The translations under genes and the position numbers were made by a program. DNA of 64,000 bases from Pleionea sediminis (GTDB lineage Bacteria > Pseudomonadota > Gammaproteobacteria > Enterobacterales > Kangiellaceae). A model generated the notes under the pieces. That model was given only the letters and a program-made list of their open reading frames with translations. It was not told where the DNA came from and did not search any database. Location: NCBI RefSeq assembly GCF_007570825.1, contig NZ_SUNB01000001.1:1-64000 (forward strand), given 5' to 3'. Shown here one piece after another: positions 24,701-39,700 of the stretch (its first letter is position 1; the number at the start of each line of letters is the position of its first letter).

Positions 24701-27700
24701 TTAACAATGGTATTGAGTCGACCACCAAGACCGGTGAAAGAGTCACCGGCAGCGATTGGACTTTCAGTCGGTTCACCTGCGGCGTCATAAATGAAAGACG
24801 TACCGGCATAAATAGCGTCACTGGCAAAGGCCATAGAATTAACCGCACCATTCAATGCAAAGTAATGTTGCATTTCAACCGGTTGACGGAACGCATTTCG
24901 CAACCAAGGTGTCACATTAAATAACTGTAGGTCACCGTGGCCAGAAGCAACATAAAGCGTTTGTCCATGTAACATCATTTGACCCGCTGAAATATTGCCA
25001 TTACGCAATAAATAAGACAGTCTTAACGAAGCAACATGGCGCGCTCCTTCATCGGCACTGGTTTCAAAGACTTCGACGGTTGCACGCTCAGCTGTCGAGA
25101 CAAACAATTTATCTTTCAGAACAATAAAGTCGCTCAGTGGTAATCGACGCTCTGCTCTGTCTTGCATGATAAAGCGTTTTTCAACCAAGTAATCCCCAGC
25201 TCTCAAATCAATTTTCAATATTTCATTGCGCTCGGGAATCATTGCCCATAAATGTGAACCAACCACTTTTAATCGTTTGGCAAGGCCACCAACAAGGGCT
25301 CCACTGATGGTATCGAGTTGTCGTATAGATTGGTCATCTGCAACTTTATAAATTCTAATACCTGTATCAGAGCTGACATACACAACATTTTGTGACACTG
25401 CTAATGCATGAAATTTATCGCGGTTTTTATTAGTATCAACCTCTTTGATTTCCCTGATCAAATTAGGTTCTGCTGGTAGCGATAAATCAAATTGCAGTAA
25501 TCGATCAGTACCTAGCACAAAAAGATTTCTTCCATCAATCGACAGGTCAATAAAACCACTCGGATTGATAGTTGTTTTAAGATGATATGGTTTTGACTGT
25601 TCCGAGATTTCTTTTTCGATAATTACAGGGGCAACAGGATCCGCAATATCAGCTACTACTAATTGAGCCGATCGTGTTTTGGGATTCGCAACAACAGTAC
25701 CGTTGGTATTAAATACTTCGTAACCGCCGCCAGTAACAACGTAAAGTAGTTGCCCGAACTTTTCGATAGCAATAACAGGCGACTCTTCGTCTTTCGATAG
25801 GTCAACAGAGCCGGTTTCTTTACCCGCATAGAAATAATCAATCGGAGCAGTGACGACCTCATTATCAAACTGTGGATTCATTGCCGTTACAGCGGTGTAA
25901 CCGAAATCACCCGAAGGTGCTCGCACCCGTAAATGATAGTTCGCAATAACCTCGATGCCATTGGCCAAGTTAGCACCAAAATAAACTTGAGTGCTCGGAT
26001 TAAATCCAAAGCCAAAAATATCAACCTGATTGCCACCTTGCGGTGGGCCAGATATGGGTCGCAGATCTTGAATACCAATTTTTGGCATGACGATAACAGC
26101 GCCCGCCATCATGGTTTGAATACCCTCTCGCTCGACTTGAAGAGCAAGAGCCAAAGTATCATTACCAAAGAACATCTCTGGCATGACAAACTCTATCACC
26201 GTATCAGAAAGCTGAGTGATATTTTCGGATGGGATGACCGTGCTACCGATAGTAACAATTAGATTATCCGCAACGTTTCCAAAGTTCGCGCCCGTAATAC
26301 GTACCGCTTCGGAACCATCGGCGTGGAAATAATGATTCTTTGGTTCGCCACCAACTAATCGTAAAATGGATCCAATCATCGGGCGATTAACCGCTGCAAC
26401 AGAGTATTGAAGCGCTACCGCTCGATGCAATGATTGGCCACCTAAAGAAGTGATTCCGTTTGAAATCTCGATGGTTACATCACTCGTAGCCAAAGCTGTC
26501 GTGTCGACAAATTCAACATCAATGTAAGCGCCGGATAACGTATTGATAGCATTGATTGCAACCGCATCACTACTGACGGCATCACCATTGCCATCCGTTA
26601 CATTAACGGCGGCATTAATTTCATCTGGTGTGGTATTAATTTGTTTGTTAAATAAGACTCTTACTGTTTCACCATTTGCCAAATCAGTACCTTGTGGTGG
26701 AGTGTAAGAACTCACCACTAAATTCGGTGATGGAACGACGGTCAAACCGTTGGAGTTACTGACAAAGATACCGCCATTATTTGAGGAAATAGCACCACCG
26801 GACTCATCAGTTTGCTGCCAATAAACGGTTTCAAATAATCCATTCGCATTTTCTTCAAGAACCAAGTATTCGTTACCTGTGGTAATTGAAATTTGTCCCC
26901 ATTGAACAAAGAGATCAACCGCCATCCAATTGTCGCCCATGGTTCCACGATCAATCGCTTGAACTCGATAGGTCAGGTTGGCACCGAAGTCACTGAAGAT
27001 TGCAAGATACAATTGATTACCACGTTCAAATAGAACGTAAAGCTCTTGATTAAGCCACTGCGCTTTTAACGGTTGTCCTTCCAAATCACCTGAATTGAAG
27101 ACAATGGTTGAGTAGTCTGCGGGTTGTTCAAGCTCTTCATCAATCACATTGAAGAAGCGAACAAATCCATCACCTAAATCAGAACTCGCTGCGACAGCGA
27201 TAACAGAATTACTTCGATTCAAAGCCACATCATTTGCACGGTAGCCACTCAATCGATTTTCGCTGATAACATAAGGCGTCGAAGTATCGCGAATATCAAC
27301 AACCGTGAGGCCATTCGTTCCCGCGGCTAAGAAAGCCAAGTTATCGAGTAATTCAACACCAGTGACAGGCTGTGATAAACGTAATTGTGAACGTCTAATT
27401 GGATTGTCCCAGATACCAATATCGTAAATCTCGAATCCGTACTGCATTAAGAATCGGTTATCCGCGGTAGGACTTGCTCCATCTCGAACGCCGACATACA
27501 GTAAGTTATTCCGTTCTTTTGAATCACCAATGACCATCGGAGGATAATTTGGTAATTCAATGGATCGCCCTTGATCCGCCAAATAAGAATATCGACCGGC
27601 ATGATATTCAGTGCCATTCATCACTAAATAAATGTCATAAACTTCGGGCGTAATCACACCTGGCATACGGAAGCGGAAAGAACTCAAATTGACTACGTCG

Positions 27701-30700
27701 TCCGCCAAGTTATTAATGTAAGTACCTTCGTCAGCCAATTCAGTATAAATTTCTTCACCACCTAACGAGCGAAGCAATACTTTAGCGCCCGGAAGAATGA
27801 CTTTATTTCGACTACTAATTGTATTAAAGGAACCACCCGACATAGGTCCGGATTGTTTTTCTAACGTTAAACTCGATACCGAAATATCGTCACCAAGAAT
27901 AATCGCACCCAGATAATCATCACGCATATCCGATTGAACAACACGTAGATGATGCTGACCGGCATCCAGTGGTAATAAATTAATGGCAGAAGTATCGACC
28001 TGAATTTCATTGCTGCTGATCCAGGTACTTGAAATCGGATATTGATTGACGAAGACTTGCGCGCCCGCATCAAAACCAGAACCCACTATAGAAATAACTT
28101 GATTGGTTCCTTTGTGGAACACGCTGTTGTCGACATTAAGAATGTCGGGTTTTGTCATGCTTGATGTTGAGGTCTGAATAACACGCTCAAACGGAATCCA
28201 TAGGGCTCCCCCTCGCTTATTACGACCATCACTGATTTCGATTCGATAATTTTCACCTGCGTCTTTCGCAAAGCTCAATTCGAATTGGTCACTAAATCCA
28301 TCAACATCATTAGTCGCCGTCCAACTGAAGCTCACTGATTGGTTATCGCTGACACGTGTCACGGAAATAGTATCTAGATTCGTAAACTCAGCAATATCCA
28401 TGACTTCATTAAAACGGAAGTCAATGGTCTCGTTTTGTGCAACGACCTGTTCAGGAGCCACACTCACTTCGGTCACAAAAGCGCCTGGTAACTCAAGTAG
28501 AGTCAATCCAGATTTACCGCCTCCAACAACCAAACGATCTTTGTATACATCCACCGCTTCAACATTTTCAATGTTACCCGCAGAGATTAATTTCGGTGCC
28601 TGAATGTTTGCCAAATCGTAAACATTAAAACCACCATTAGAACCAGAAACGAATAAAGCGCTTCCAAATATTTTTAACTTAACGGCTTCCGCTGGTACCG
28701 TTTGAATCGTTTCGTCCGCATTCAAATACCATTTAAATTCCGGACGCTCTTTGTGAAGAATTGCTACACCAGATTCTTTTATAGCAACAATTAAATAATC
28801 ACCGTACGAAACAATGTCGAGCACATTATTTTCAAATTGATATTCTCGAGTTAGTTCAGAATCGAACAAATCTCTGGCTTGAACTTCAACTGTCGATGGA
28901 CTATTGCGACCCGCTCCCAAAGAACTCGCCCGGTCTGCTGTAAATTCCATATACATCAAACAGGGACCACCCGGTTGCCACTGATGGTTGGTATACAAGC
29001 CACCACCAAATATCCAACCGTCGTTCACGTGCAATCCATACACCGCTTCAATTCTTGGCGAGTCGACAATGACAGGATCATTGGGCTCAATCATACTGGC
29101 CGAACGAACACTTCCTTTAGTTTCCCCAACAACAGTCGCGTGTGAACATTCATCATTCAGCTCAGTTGACGACGGAAATCCGATACTGGCGAAAGCAGAG
29201 TTATCAACTTTCGCCAAATTAACTGCCTGGCCGTCATTGTTGAAGACAGAACTCAAGAGCTGCACGCCGTTTTGATCGTCGAGATTTAAACGCGCCATAC
29301 CGCCGTTACCGCTCGCGACATACAAACGTTTGCGTTCAACACCGTCTTCCACTTCCTTAACGACCTGGATGTTTAAGGAGTCCAAACTGAGCGGTAATGG
29401 CTCTATCGCTAAGTTTTCTAAAATGTCTTCTTCTTCGGGCGTTAAGCCAGGTCCACCATCAAGCACCGCTTGTTCTTTTTTCGCTTCTAATGACAAGCGT
29501 AAAACCAATTGCCCTAATTGCTCTTCCGCTTGCGGACCACTGGGTAAAGTTGGTGAACCACCTACGAGTAAAGGATTATAAGGATCTTGAATATCAAAGG
29601 TGGCGGCACGAGTGTTCTCGGGCAGCGGAATCCCTTGGAATATTTGTAGTCCATTACCATCTTTAAAATAACCACCAGAGGTTATGGCAACTCCGGATTC
29701 TTGATCGACAACAACATCGGTTGGGAATACCAGTGAAGGTTTCACATTCGACATCAATTTCAAACCGTAGCCGACACCCTTATTGGCACTTAACTCAAAC
29801 TCATCGCCGTAACGATTAATTGCTCTAATGGTGTGTAATCCTGGCGTACCTCTTGGCACAACCACTGTCATTAATTCAGTTGAGGGAACCGTCACTTTAA
29901 GCGCTGGTGTGGAGCCTACAAACACACGAATACCATCCATCACCGTGTTACCAGGCTCAAAACCGCGTCCTGAAACGGACACTTCAAATCCACCAGAAAC
30001 GGGGCCCCATTGCGGTGTTACTTTTTCAAGGAAAATTGAATTATCAATCGCAACAGCGCCGTATAACGTGTGTTCTTCATAAACACCCTGTTTTAAAGCA
30101 CGGATCGTTAAATCATAAAAGCCAGCATTTTGTATCGGAGGAACAGTAGCGCGAAGTATCGATACTCTTGCATTATCGGTACTTTGTTCAGCAGACTCGA
30201 TAGTTAGAGCATGTTCACCCAAGTAAAGGTTTACCTGAGTTAAATCATTGGTCGGGACACCTAAAGCGCTGACTGTAATGGTATTTTGTGTATCAATCCG
30301 TAAACGACGCGGTACCACATCAAAAATTTCGATGGAATCACCACGTGTGCCACGGTAAGTTAGCGGAATGCTCTGATCGTTTTTGAGTCGATAAAGAACA
30401 ATCGAGTTCCCATTTTCTAATAATTTAACTGCCGATAATCCTTTGTAGACCATCAAGCGAAGCTGTTCGCCTTCAGTCAACTGATCGGTATTTTCCAACT
30501 GAATAATGGCGTCATTATTTGTAATCGATATGGCGGTCGGCAGTGTTTCACCTGCCGCATTCATTAATTTGAAATAGTTAAGGTTATCGGACCAACCATC
30601 AATTGCTTTGTTAAAGCGTAAACGAACTTTGGTTTCGCCCGTGGCATTTTGATCGATAATACCGGATGCGGGATCAATGCTGCTTAATTTGAGAAGCACA

Positions 30701-33700
30701 TCAGGGAAAACCTGTATCACGCTTCGACTTTCATTATCGACAGTTAGATCAACCCCACCACCGATCGCAGCATACGACGTTGCTAAGACACGCTCGAATC
30801 GGGCACGACCTTGAACTGACATGCCGCCCGTTGATGACGGTTGCGCAGGTTGTGAAATATCAAACGATAAAATACCTTGCTCACCTCGAGCGACATAAAG
30901 CGTATTAAAGGTAATATCGATATCATAAATCGAACCAACATCGGTTATTCGGTTGACCACTCTTGGATTTGTTTTATCTGAAATGTCGATTACCGTTAAT
31001 CCATAATCACCCGACGCTGCAAATAAATAATTTCCATGGACTATTAATTTCGAAGCAGGGATATTGACACGACCCAAACTCACCAATTGATCGCTTGACC
31101 GTTTTTGTACTAGAGACACATAACCATTATCACGCGAGACCAGGTTATTCGATGCAAAACTAAAGGTTCCAGACCCGACCGCGAAGATGGGCGCTTCGCC
31201 TGCGGCCGTTGGCACTTCAATAACATCATTAACAATTTGTTGATCCGGCATTAAAAATTGTTCTGCCAGATATAACTTGGTATGTAAGAAAGAGTCGACA
31301 ATGCCAAAGCCTTTATCCCCCAGAGGCAAAAGAACTCGGTTATTGGTCACATCAACACTTCGAGAATAGCTTCCCGGCAACGACATATTGGCAACAAATG
31401 TCGTATTGCTAATGTCGCTGCTATCAAAAGAAATAATAAATAATCGTGACGAGTTATCTTTCGGCTCACCATCACCATTTAACTCAACTGCGGTGACAAA
31501 AACTCGATCATTAAATCGCTCAAAATAAGAATCAATAGCAATGGCTCGATAATTACCTGGCAATTCCACTTGCGTTAGGATGCGATCGTCTTTGCCATCA
31601 CCATCTTCATCAATCACACGAACTAAATCGTCTCGATTGTAAGTCGCACCATCACCACCGGTGTAAGTAGAAGCGTCGACATTATAAATCGCAACTTTGT
31701 TACTCATCGCAGCAAAGAGGTAAGTATTGGTTGGATCCAATACCATGTCGTAAATGCGCCCTGAGTTAACAATATTCGATTGAGCGGGTTGTAAAAATTC
31801 ATAGGCATTCGGTAGTGTGATCGATATTTGCCCCAATTCGACAGTAACGTCTACCACACCCAAGTTTCCGGCGGGTGTAATCACATCCATTGTTTCAGTG
31901 TCAATAATGGAAATGTTATCAGAACCCACTGGAATACCACCAAAACGAATTTCCAAGTCATTAACCGCTCGAAAGCCTAAACCGTTAATACGAACACGCG
32001 TTCCGCCATTCACATTTCCACTACTGGGTGAAATCGTTTTAATCGTTAAAGGCTCCACATACTCAAGAGCGCCTATACGTTCAATTTGATAACCGTTACT
32101 TTCAATAACTTTCAGTGTCGCTGGTCCGGCAAGATTTTCTGGAGCATTTAATAAATATTCCGTTAAGCCATCCGTTGTTGAATTACTGACTATCGAAGCC
32201 ACTTTGTCCGCAATATAAAACGTTGGCGATGTTGCATCGTTGAGCGAGACAGAGATTTGTCCGCCTGTCACAGGAATAGAGCGCGGCGTGATGTTTTCTA
32301 TGCTCACACGCTCACCTGGGGCAGAACCGGTGGCAAACTCGATCGTGTGATTCACTAAGCCAACAGACCGTCGGCTGGCTATTTCAGATTTTATTTCAAT
32401 TTTATACTGTGCGTTATTATCAAGATTCTGCGCTACTTGAATAACAACTTTGGACGGATCTTGGGTATCGATCGCTAGACTCGTATTGATTATTTGACCA
32501 GAAGCACTGCCATCGTCTTTGATTAACGATAAATAACGGGACAAATAAGCACTTTCAACTTCACCCGACGGGATCTCAATTGCTCGGTTAAACTTCACCC
32601 ACAGTGCGGTATCCGTGGGCGTTCCACGTTCGAAGTTACGAGGAAGACTGTCTATCACCTCAAGTGCGTAATGGTCAACCAGATAAATTTTACTGATGTC
32701 ATTAGGTACCGTATGCTCAACTCCCATAATAACAAAACCATCATCGGAATGCGTCATCATTTGAGATTGAGTAACGCCCTGCGCATCAACAGGTAAGCTG
32801 TCCGACAGCGTTCCGTTTTGAACAACTTTGACTCCCGACTCTTGGCACGATAAAAAGCGCATCGCGTCAAATAAATTAAGATTATCTTTCTGACTGATAT
32901 CGAAAATTGATAAGTAAACTTTACAATCCGCTCCATTTCTAAATCGGCTAGCCGAATATGAAATAGACGAAGCTAAGGAGCTTGACGATTCTAGAGATTG
33001 TGTTACGCCTGGTATCGAAAAGCCCCTGGGATCATAAGTCGATACCGGTAATGGATAACGTATATTAGAAACATCGTCTAACTGAAAATTATTTCCCCTA
33101 TCCATCCCTACAATGAGTGACGAGTCTTTCACAAATGACATAAGTTGAGTCGTATCGTGCGTTGCTATTTGTGGCGTTGTTGGCAGGGTTAAGTCAAATA
33201 CAAACTTCGATGACGACGGATATTTTGCCCCCGGAATTTTATAAGTGGCATTGACAAATAACCGACCTTGGTTGATTTCAAGACCATCCGTTTCAAAACG
33301 AATGGAATGCCCGTCCGCGACGGCGGTTTTAATCGTGCGCATCACTACCGGTTTAACGGGGTTACTCGCATTCAATAACGCAATACCATCAAAGCGACTC
33401 GCAACAACCAATAAATCATCTTGCTCCGCCATATATTGAACCGGATAATCAAACGGTAAATTCACGGTATTAATAAGACTGCGATCTTCTGGCTCGTCAG
33501 CGTCTCCTGGTAATGTAAGAACTCGATCGTAAACCAATAACAACGACATACCTTCATTCGGCGTCTCAATATTCGGGAAATGGTAACCCATCGCCGACAC
33601 ATACAAATGCTCTTTTGAAACTAGAAGTTTAACCGGTACAAGATCACTCGGCAGATTCGCATACCCAAGATTCAGCATCGGTGCGGCATTTTCTAAATCA

Positions 33701-36700
33701 CCTTCTTCATAATGAATTAAAGAAATCCAGCCCGGCCCGTAAAAACGCTCGACTTCGCCAATGTCGAAAACATCTGCGGGTCGTTTGGACGCATTCAATA
33801 GCCCTTTACCTAATGCGTAAACCAAATTCAATTCGCTATCAGATGCTAAATCAACGACGATTCCCGGCGGCAACTTACCGGGATCGGGCACGTAGATATC
33901 TTCATCGGTTTCATATCGAATAATATCTTGTCGAGTGAAAGCTCTCTCCGTTTGTAAAATACGATTCGCTGTTAATCGACCGAAGAAAAGGGCTCGCGCT
34001 AAATAGGCTTTTCGGCCACGATCATCGGTTACCTCAATATCAACAAAACCTCTAAAGTCGTCGCCAAAATCAGGAACCACCCATTCCATTCGCTCGGCAC
34101 TGTATAAGGTCAGTCGATCTTGATCGACGGTATCGACAATTGCATTGTCTGGATCACCAGAGCGGAAAGCTCTAAGCGTTAGTTTGGTATTAAATCCATA
34201 ACCCACTATATCCACTTTATCATTCTCACCAGCCTGACTGATATTAACAACAGCCGGAGAAACAAAAGATAAACGCAATTGATCAACGTACTTAAATGCA
34301 CCCAACACCGTTGTCGATAAATTATTATCGTTCGTAATGGTAACGGCAGCAGGTCCTGCATAATTGGGCACCGTCGTCGCAAAAATCTTCTCGTAGGGAT
34401 CCTCCTGCGTTGCCGCTTCAATTTTTTCGATTGATAAACGTTGACCACCTAACTCGATCTTTGGCTGCTCGCCCAAATTAACACCTCGAATAACAATCGG
34501 TGTTCCACCCGAGATGTCCCCTTGATCAGGGAAAATGGAATGGAAGCGGGGTTCGCTGTCACTACCCGCAGAGGAAGTCGCAAAGTGCATCAGGTAATCG
34601 GACGACAAAGCAAAGCCGGTTAACGGACTCAATCCGGCTTTGATGCGAACATAATAATGCGTTCCCGGAGCCAACTCTTGACCCGCTTGAGGTTTAATTT
34701 CAATAAAGCGATAAGCCGGTTCATTATTTCGCTGTTTAAAGGAAACCGTAAATTGCCCAGTCACATCGGCGCCAATGGACGGATTATCTTTAATGACTTG
34801 AACGTAATTCAGGAGCGGCGTTTGCGGCGGTAATACTGACGATAACTCAACAACAATGCTATCAATGTCGGTCGCTACATTTAATGCATCTTGCTCAGGC
34901 GTATGACGCAACACCGTCAACGCCGGCATTTCTACAGACAAAATCCCTTCTTTACCACCAGAAATCTGTAATGCGCCTCGCGCAACAATCATGTTGCGAG
35001 CTCCAGGATTTTCATCGGTTGGAAGCGGATGAGTGATTACCGGTTTAGTATTATCGGACGTTGCATCATTTATGCTTCCCAAATCAATAATTTCGACAAT
35101 ACCTTCTGATGGATTGTCTTCTTGATCCGAATGATAAACGCTCACATAAGCAAAATTACCGACAACTGCCACATCATAAACACCATCAGAACGGAAATCT
35201 TCTCGTGAGGCTTGAATATCGATAGTCTTCGTCAATATTGGGTTGTATGGATCTGCGATATCAACAATATTCAATTGTGATACTTGCCCATCACCCGACA
35301 TATTAGTCACAAATAATTTATTACCGAAAATTTCAATTCGATTCGCCACACCTAGCGTATCAAGAGTTGCCACAATCGGTAAGCTAGGCTGCGTTAAATC
35401 AGCTACAACGACACCCTCATAAGAAGCCGCGATAAACGCAAAATGTCCTGAAATTTTAACATCACGAGTAAATCCATTTGGTTTGATATAACCAATGTGG
35501 TATGGCGCATTCAGGTCACTTAAGTCAACAACTTGAACACCACCAAATCCATTAGCCACCAGCGCAATATTATCTTTTCGCGCTATTCCGTAAACATCTT
35601 TGTATGGCATGTCGACACGCCCAGTTAATAAATAAGGCAGTCCGAATTGTTCATCACCATTTCGTGTATTGAAAACAAGTAACTCACCGGAATCATTTTC
35701 CGAATAGATCTCACCTGTGTCTGCAAACTGTTCAATTTCATGCGCTAACAGTTTCACAAATTTCGGAGCACTAGCAAAATCACACTGTTTGATGCAGTTC
35801 ATAACACCGGCTTTTGAAGCCAGAATAAACGCATCATCGGTGTGTAGATCAGTAATGGTCCCGTTAAATATTTCAGCAGCACCATTTAATAAACTAGAAT
35901 AAATAAAGCGCTCACCGTTTTCTGTTGGCTCCGATTCATCAACCGCATCCGCTAAGAATATACCTGTCCAAGCACCCTCTCGACTACCCATCTCAGAATA
36001 GGTCGATAATGTGCTAAAGCCATATTCCACGGCCGTCGGACTTTGATTGGACCAAGCCCCAACCACTGCGCCATCTCGCACATTACTTTGGTATTGCGCA
36101 AGCGCCGAATAGTAAACGCTTTTCGACGATTGATGCACAGAAGCAGAACTTTGAGCCAATGGCTGGCTTGTTGGATCGGCAGGTAACCAATATCGACGTT
36201 CGCTAATATTGAGCCCTACTTCGTGAACCGTTTCTTGTGTCACTTGATGAACGGCGGTATCGACACGAGTTTCAACACGTAAACGTTCATTTTTGCCGCT
36301 GCCACGGAATAGAATATTACCATCGGAAAGATCGGCCCAATAAATGTAATAGAAATTATCGGGATCACTCACTGGTGTCGAATCACCCTCAGCTCTTTCA
36401 TCGTTACGGAAAAGTTGAATAGTTCGCTCGGCTAATGTATTCCAATTACCCGCAGCATCTTGATATTCCCGAATCCACGTTTGATAAACTTCGCGCTCCA
36501 TCTCAGAACCAATATCTTCAATACTCACCACAGCTCTAACGGTTTGCGCTGCCGTAATAATTTGATGGTTGAAAGGTTGCAATACACCAAGTTTTGGCTC
36601 AACGGTATCTTCAATAACACCCACTCGAACAACATTAGAATCCGCACTGTGTCCTGCGACATCGTAAGCCACGGCTTGAATCACGACACCTTCAACACCC

Positions 36701-39700
36701 TCTGGCGGAGTAATCACAGCGCGATATATTCTTTCAAGTGAATAACTGCCTGACGTATCACCGTATGATTCGTAAGCGGTATAAACTGGCGTATCATTCA
36801 GGTAGAAAACAACCCGATCAATGCCATTAGCGCCTAAATCATCACTGACTTCGGCGAATATTTCTATCGATTCACCTTTTATAATCACAGATTCGTCATT
36901 GTAAGGTTTAACAATTTGCACCGTGGGAGGTTCATCGGCGATAACGGTAAAGTTTCTAGCAGTTGATAATTCAGACTCATAACCATCCAAATCTATCGCT
37001 TTCGCTTTATAGCTAATGACATCACCAACCGATAATTGACGTGCATTCTCATTAAATTCAAATGGCGCAGCACTATCTTGATCAACCAACTCGTAATCAT
37101 CATCAGTCTCAGGATTAATGGCTTTGAAAAGCTGAACGCGGTCGACACCCACTTCCGGATCCGATGCAATAACATTAATGACAAATTCTCTTTGTTCTGT
37201 CACCTCTTGAACATTACCGAGTAATGTACCTTGTGGATCGAGCATTTGGATCCGATCGACTTGCGGTTTAGAATTTCGGTTTAATTGAACAATTAACTTG
37301 TCGTCACCAACATTACCAGCACCATCATTTGCTTTGATAACAAATAACATTTGCAATGTCTGAGCATTCGAATTTTCATCACCCAAATATTCATTGATCG
37401 TTTTTAAAGGCAGACTTCCGCTGTAAGGAGGACTCATCATGAAACTTTGTTCATAAATTTCATCATCAGACAAGCTGTTATCACCGTTGGCATCAATACC
37501 CAGTAACGCTGTCGCACTTTGAACGCGCACAGTATCCGTTATGGAGGCTACAAACGGTAATGTCCCTCTTTCTACAACTTGAGTTCCATCACTGTCGGGT
37601 TGCTGAATAACAACTACGGGCGCTTCATTATCTTCTTCGATATGAAGCACAACCGAACGCGTCGTTGATACCGTTCTCGCTTCGCCATTCGTTCTAAATT
37701 CTGTGGCAGTCGCGGATAAGACAATGTCATTGCCCGCTTGACCGTATGGAATAGGTAATAAAAATTCAAAAGGCGCACGACTATCGGTTAATGAGCGCGA
37801 ACCATCAATCAAACCTTCAACATTGAGAACCACATGTTCAATGCCAACATCATCAATCGCATTAATTTGAACCAATACATTAGAACCTTCTAAATGAGAG
37901 GATTGATCGGCAGGTAAACCAATGGCTACGGTTGGTGGTAAGTCTTCGACAATTTCTAAGTCTATTTCTTCTATAGCTCGATGCTGATCGGGATCGCCCG
38001 ACTCAACACCATAGGTATCAATCGCTTCAACATAAAGATGTAATCGATTATTTCCTAAATTATTTGCATCGAAACCAGGAACATCAATTATAAAATTATA
38101 AGGAGGTTGACGTAGCAATCGATTGGCAATTTCTACATTCTCATCGCCATAAGTCGCTATTAAACGAACTTGTTGGATGCCCACATCATCAAATGCAGTT
38201 ACCGAAATAGGTAGTTGAGTTGACTCAACCACTCGCTCACCATCTACAGGTTGCTTAATATCGATTACCGGCTTTTCATCGGCACGAATTGGGAAACTTA
38301 TTTCAACGTCTTTTTGATTGCCATTGGCATCCGTTGCAACTAATTTAAACCAAACATCAAAACGTTCATCACCTGATAAATTTAACGTTGAGAATGTATT
38401 AATCAATTCCGATATTTTTGGAACATTAACCAGCTGATCATACAGTGGCGTATCGATATTCTCAGTTGAAATACTCAGAAAATCTTTCGCCGGAATTTGA
38501 TCGATATTTCTAACGGGCAAGTCGTAGTCTAACTGTTCGTAAACAGTGTCAGAAACTCGCACCCCATAAGATTGATAAAGCTCCAACCGGTCGACTTTCA
38601 CATTATCGAAAGCTCTAAACTGGACAGTAAAATCACTGCCTTCAACGGCTCCGAAGCCAGCATCGGGATCTGTAATTAATAAATCAGGAATAATATTATC
38701 GACGGCTCCAATGATATTGATTTCATCAAAACCTTCAGCATTATCACGATCTATTACTTTGGCACTTAAAGTATATGTTTGATTCTCTTCAATTAAAGAA
38801 GAAGGAAATTCTAAAACCCACTCCTTAACTTTGGCATAAGGACTGGAGCTTAACCCATATTGATCTGCAACCTGAACACCATATTTTTTCTCAAACTCAT
38901 CGTAGATATCGTTAAAAGCTTGCTCGATAACATCTTCACCGCCAGCTCCTGAATTCGATTCTTCTCTTCCAACTTCATAGCCGTTCAAGTAAAAGCTAAT
39001 ATTTCTTGGGTTGAGTTCTCGGTCATCCGCTGCAGCAACAGCCACTTTAATTCTAAAAGTACCGCCAACAATAAACTGGCCATCAGATGGAACCGTAAAA
39101 CGCACCGCAGGAACAACATTTGCTAAAGGATGAACAATAAATTCTCGACGAGTGATTTGTCCGGTATTATCGGTTAACTCCATCTCATACAAAGTACTGT
39201 TTACTTCATTAAATTGAATACTTGAAGTATCCGTCTCACGAAGGAGTGGTGACTCTGGGCAGCTGGTTCCATAAGTTCGCTCAATAACGGCCGTTTTAGA
39301 TCCATCCGAATTAATTTGATAAATATTAAAACTCGAAATTTCCGCGTCGTCGGCAAGCTCCGAGGAGACAATAAAATTACCACCCGAACGAACCCAAAAT
39401 TCACCATAATTGAGTCGCTCCAAATCGGTAATTAAACGGTCAGACTGAAAACTTTTCAGAGTTAAAATTGGTGCGTCATTATTATCAACAGGTACCTCAA
39501 CGGATGACGAAGTTGAATTACCACTGGCGTCCGTTGCCACTATTGTAAAATCAACCGTTGCGCCCCCACGCAGATAATCAGGTAAATCATGAACAATTTT
39601 AAATTCATCTTGTTCATATAGCCCACCCAACTCACGAACTAACTCACCATTAATCAAAAGCTTTAGAGATTCAACTCGTCGACTGTTATCAGAGATTGTT

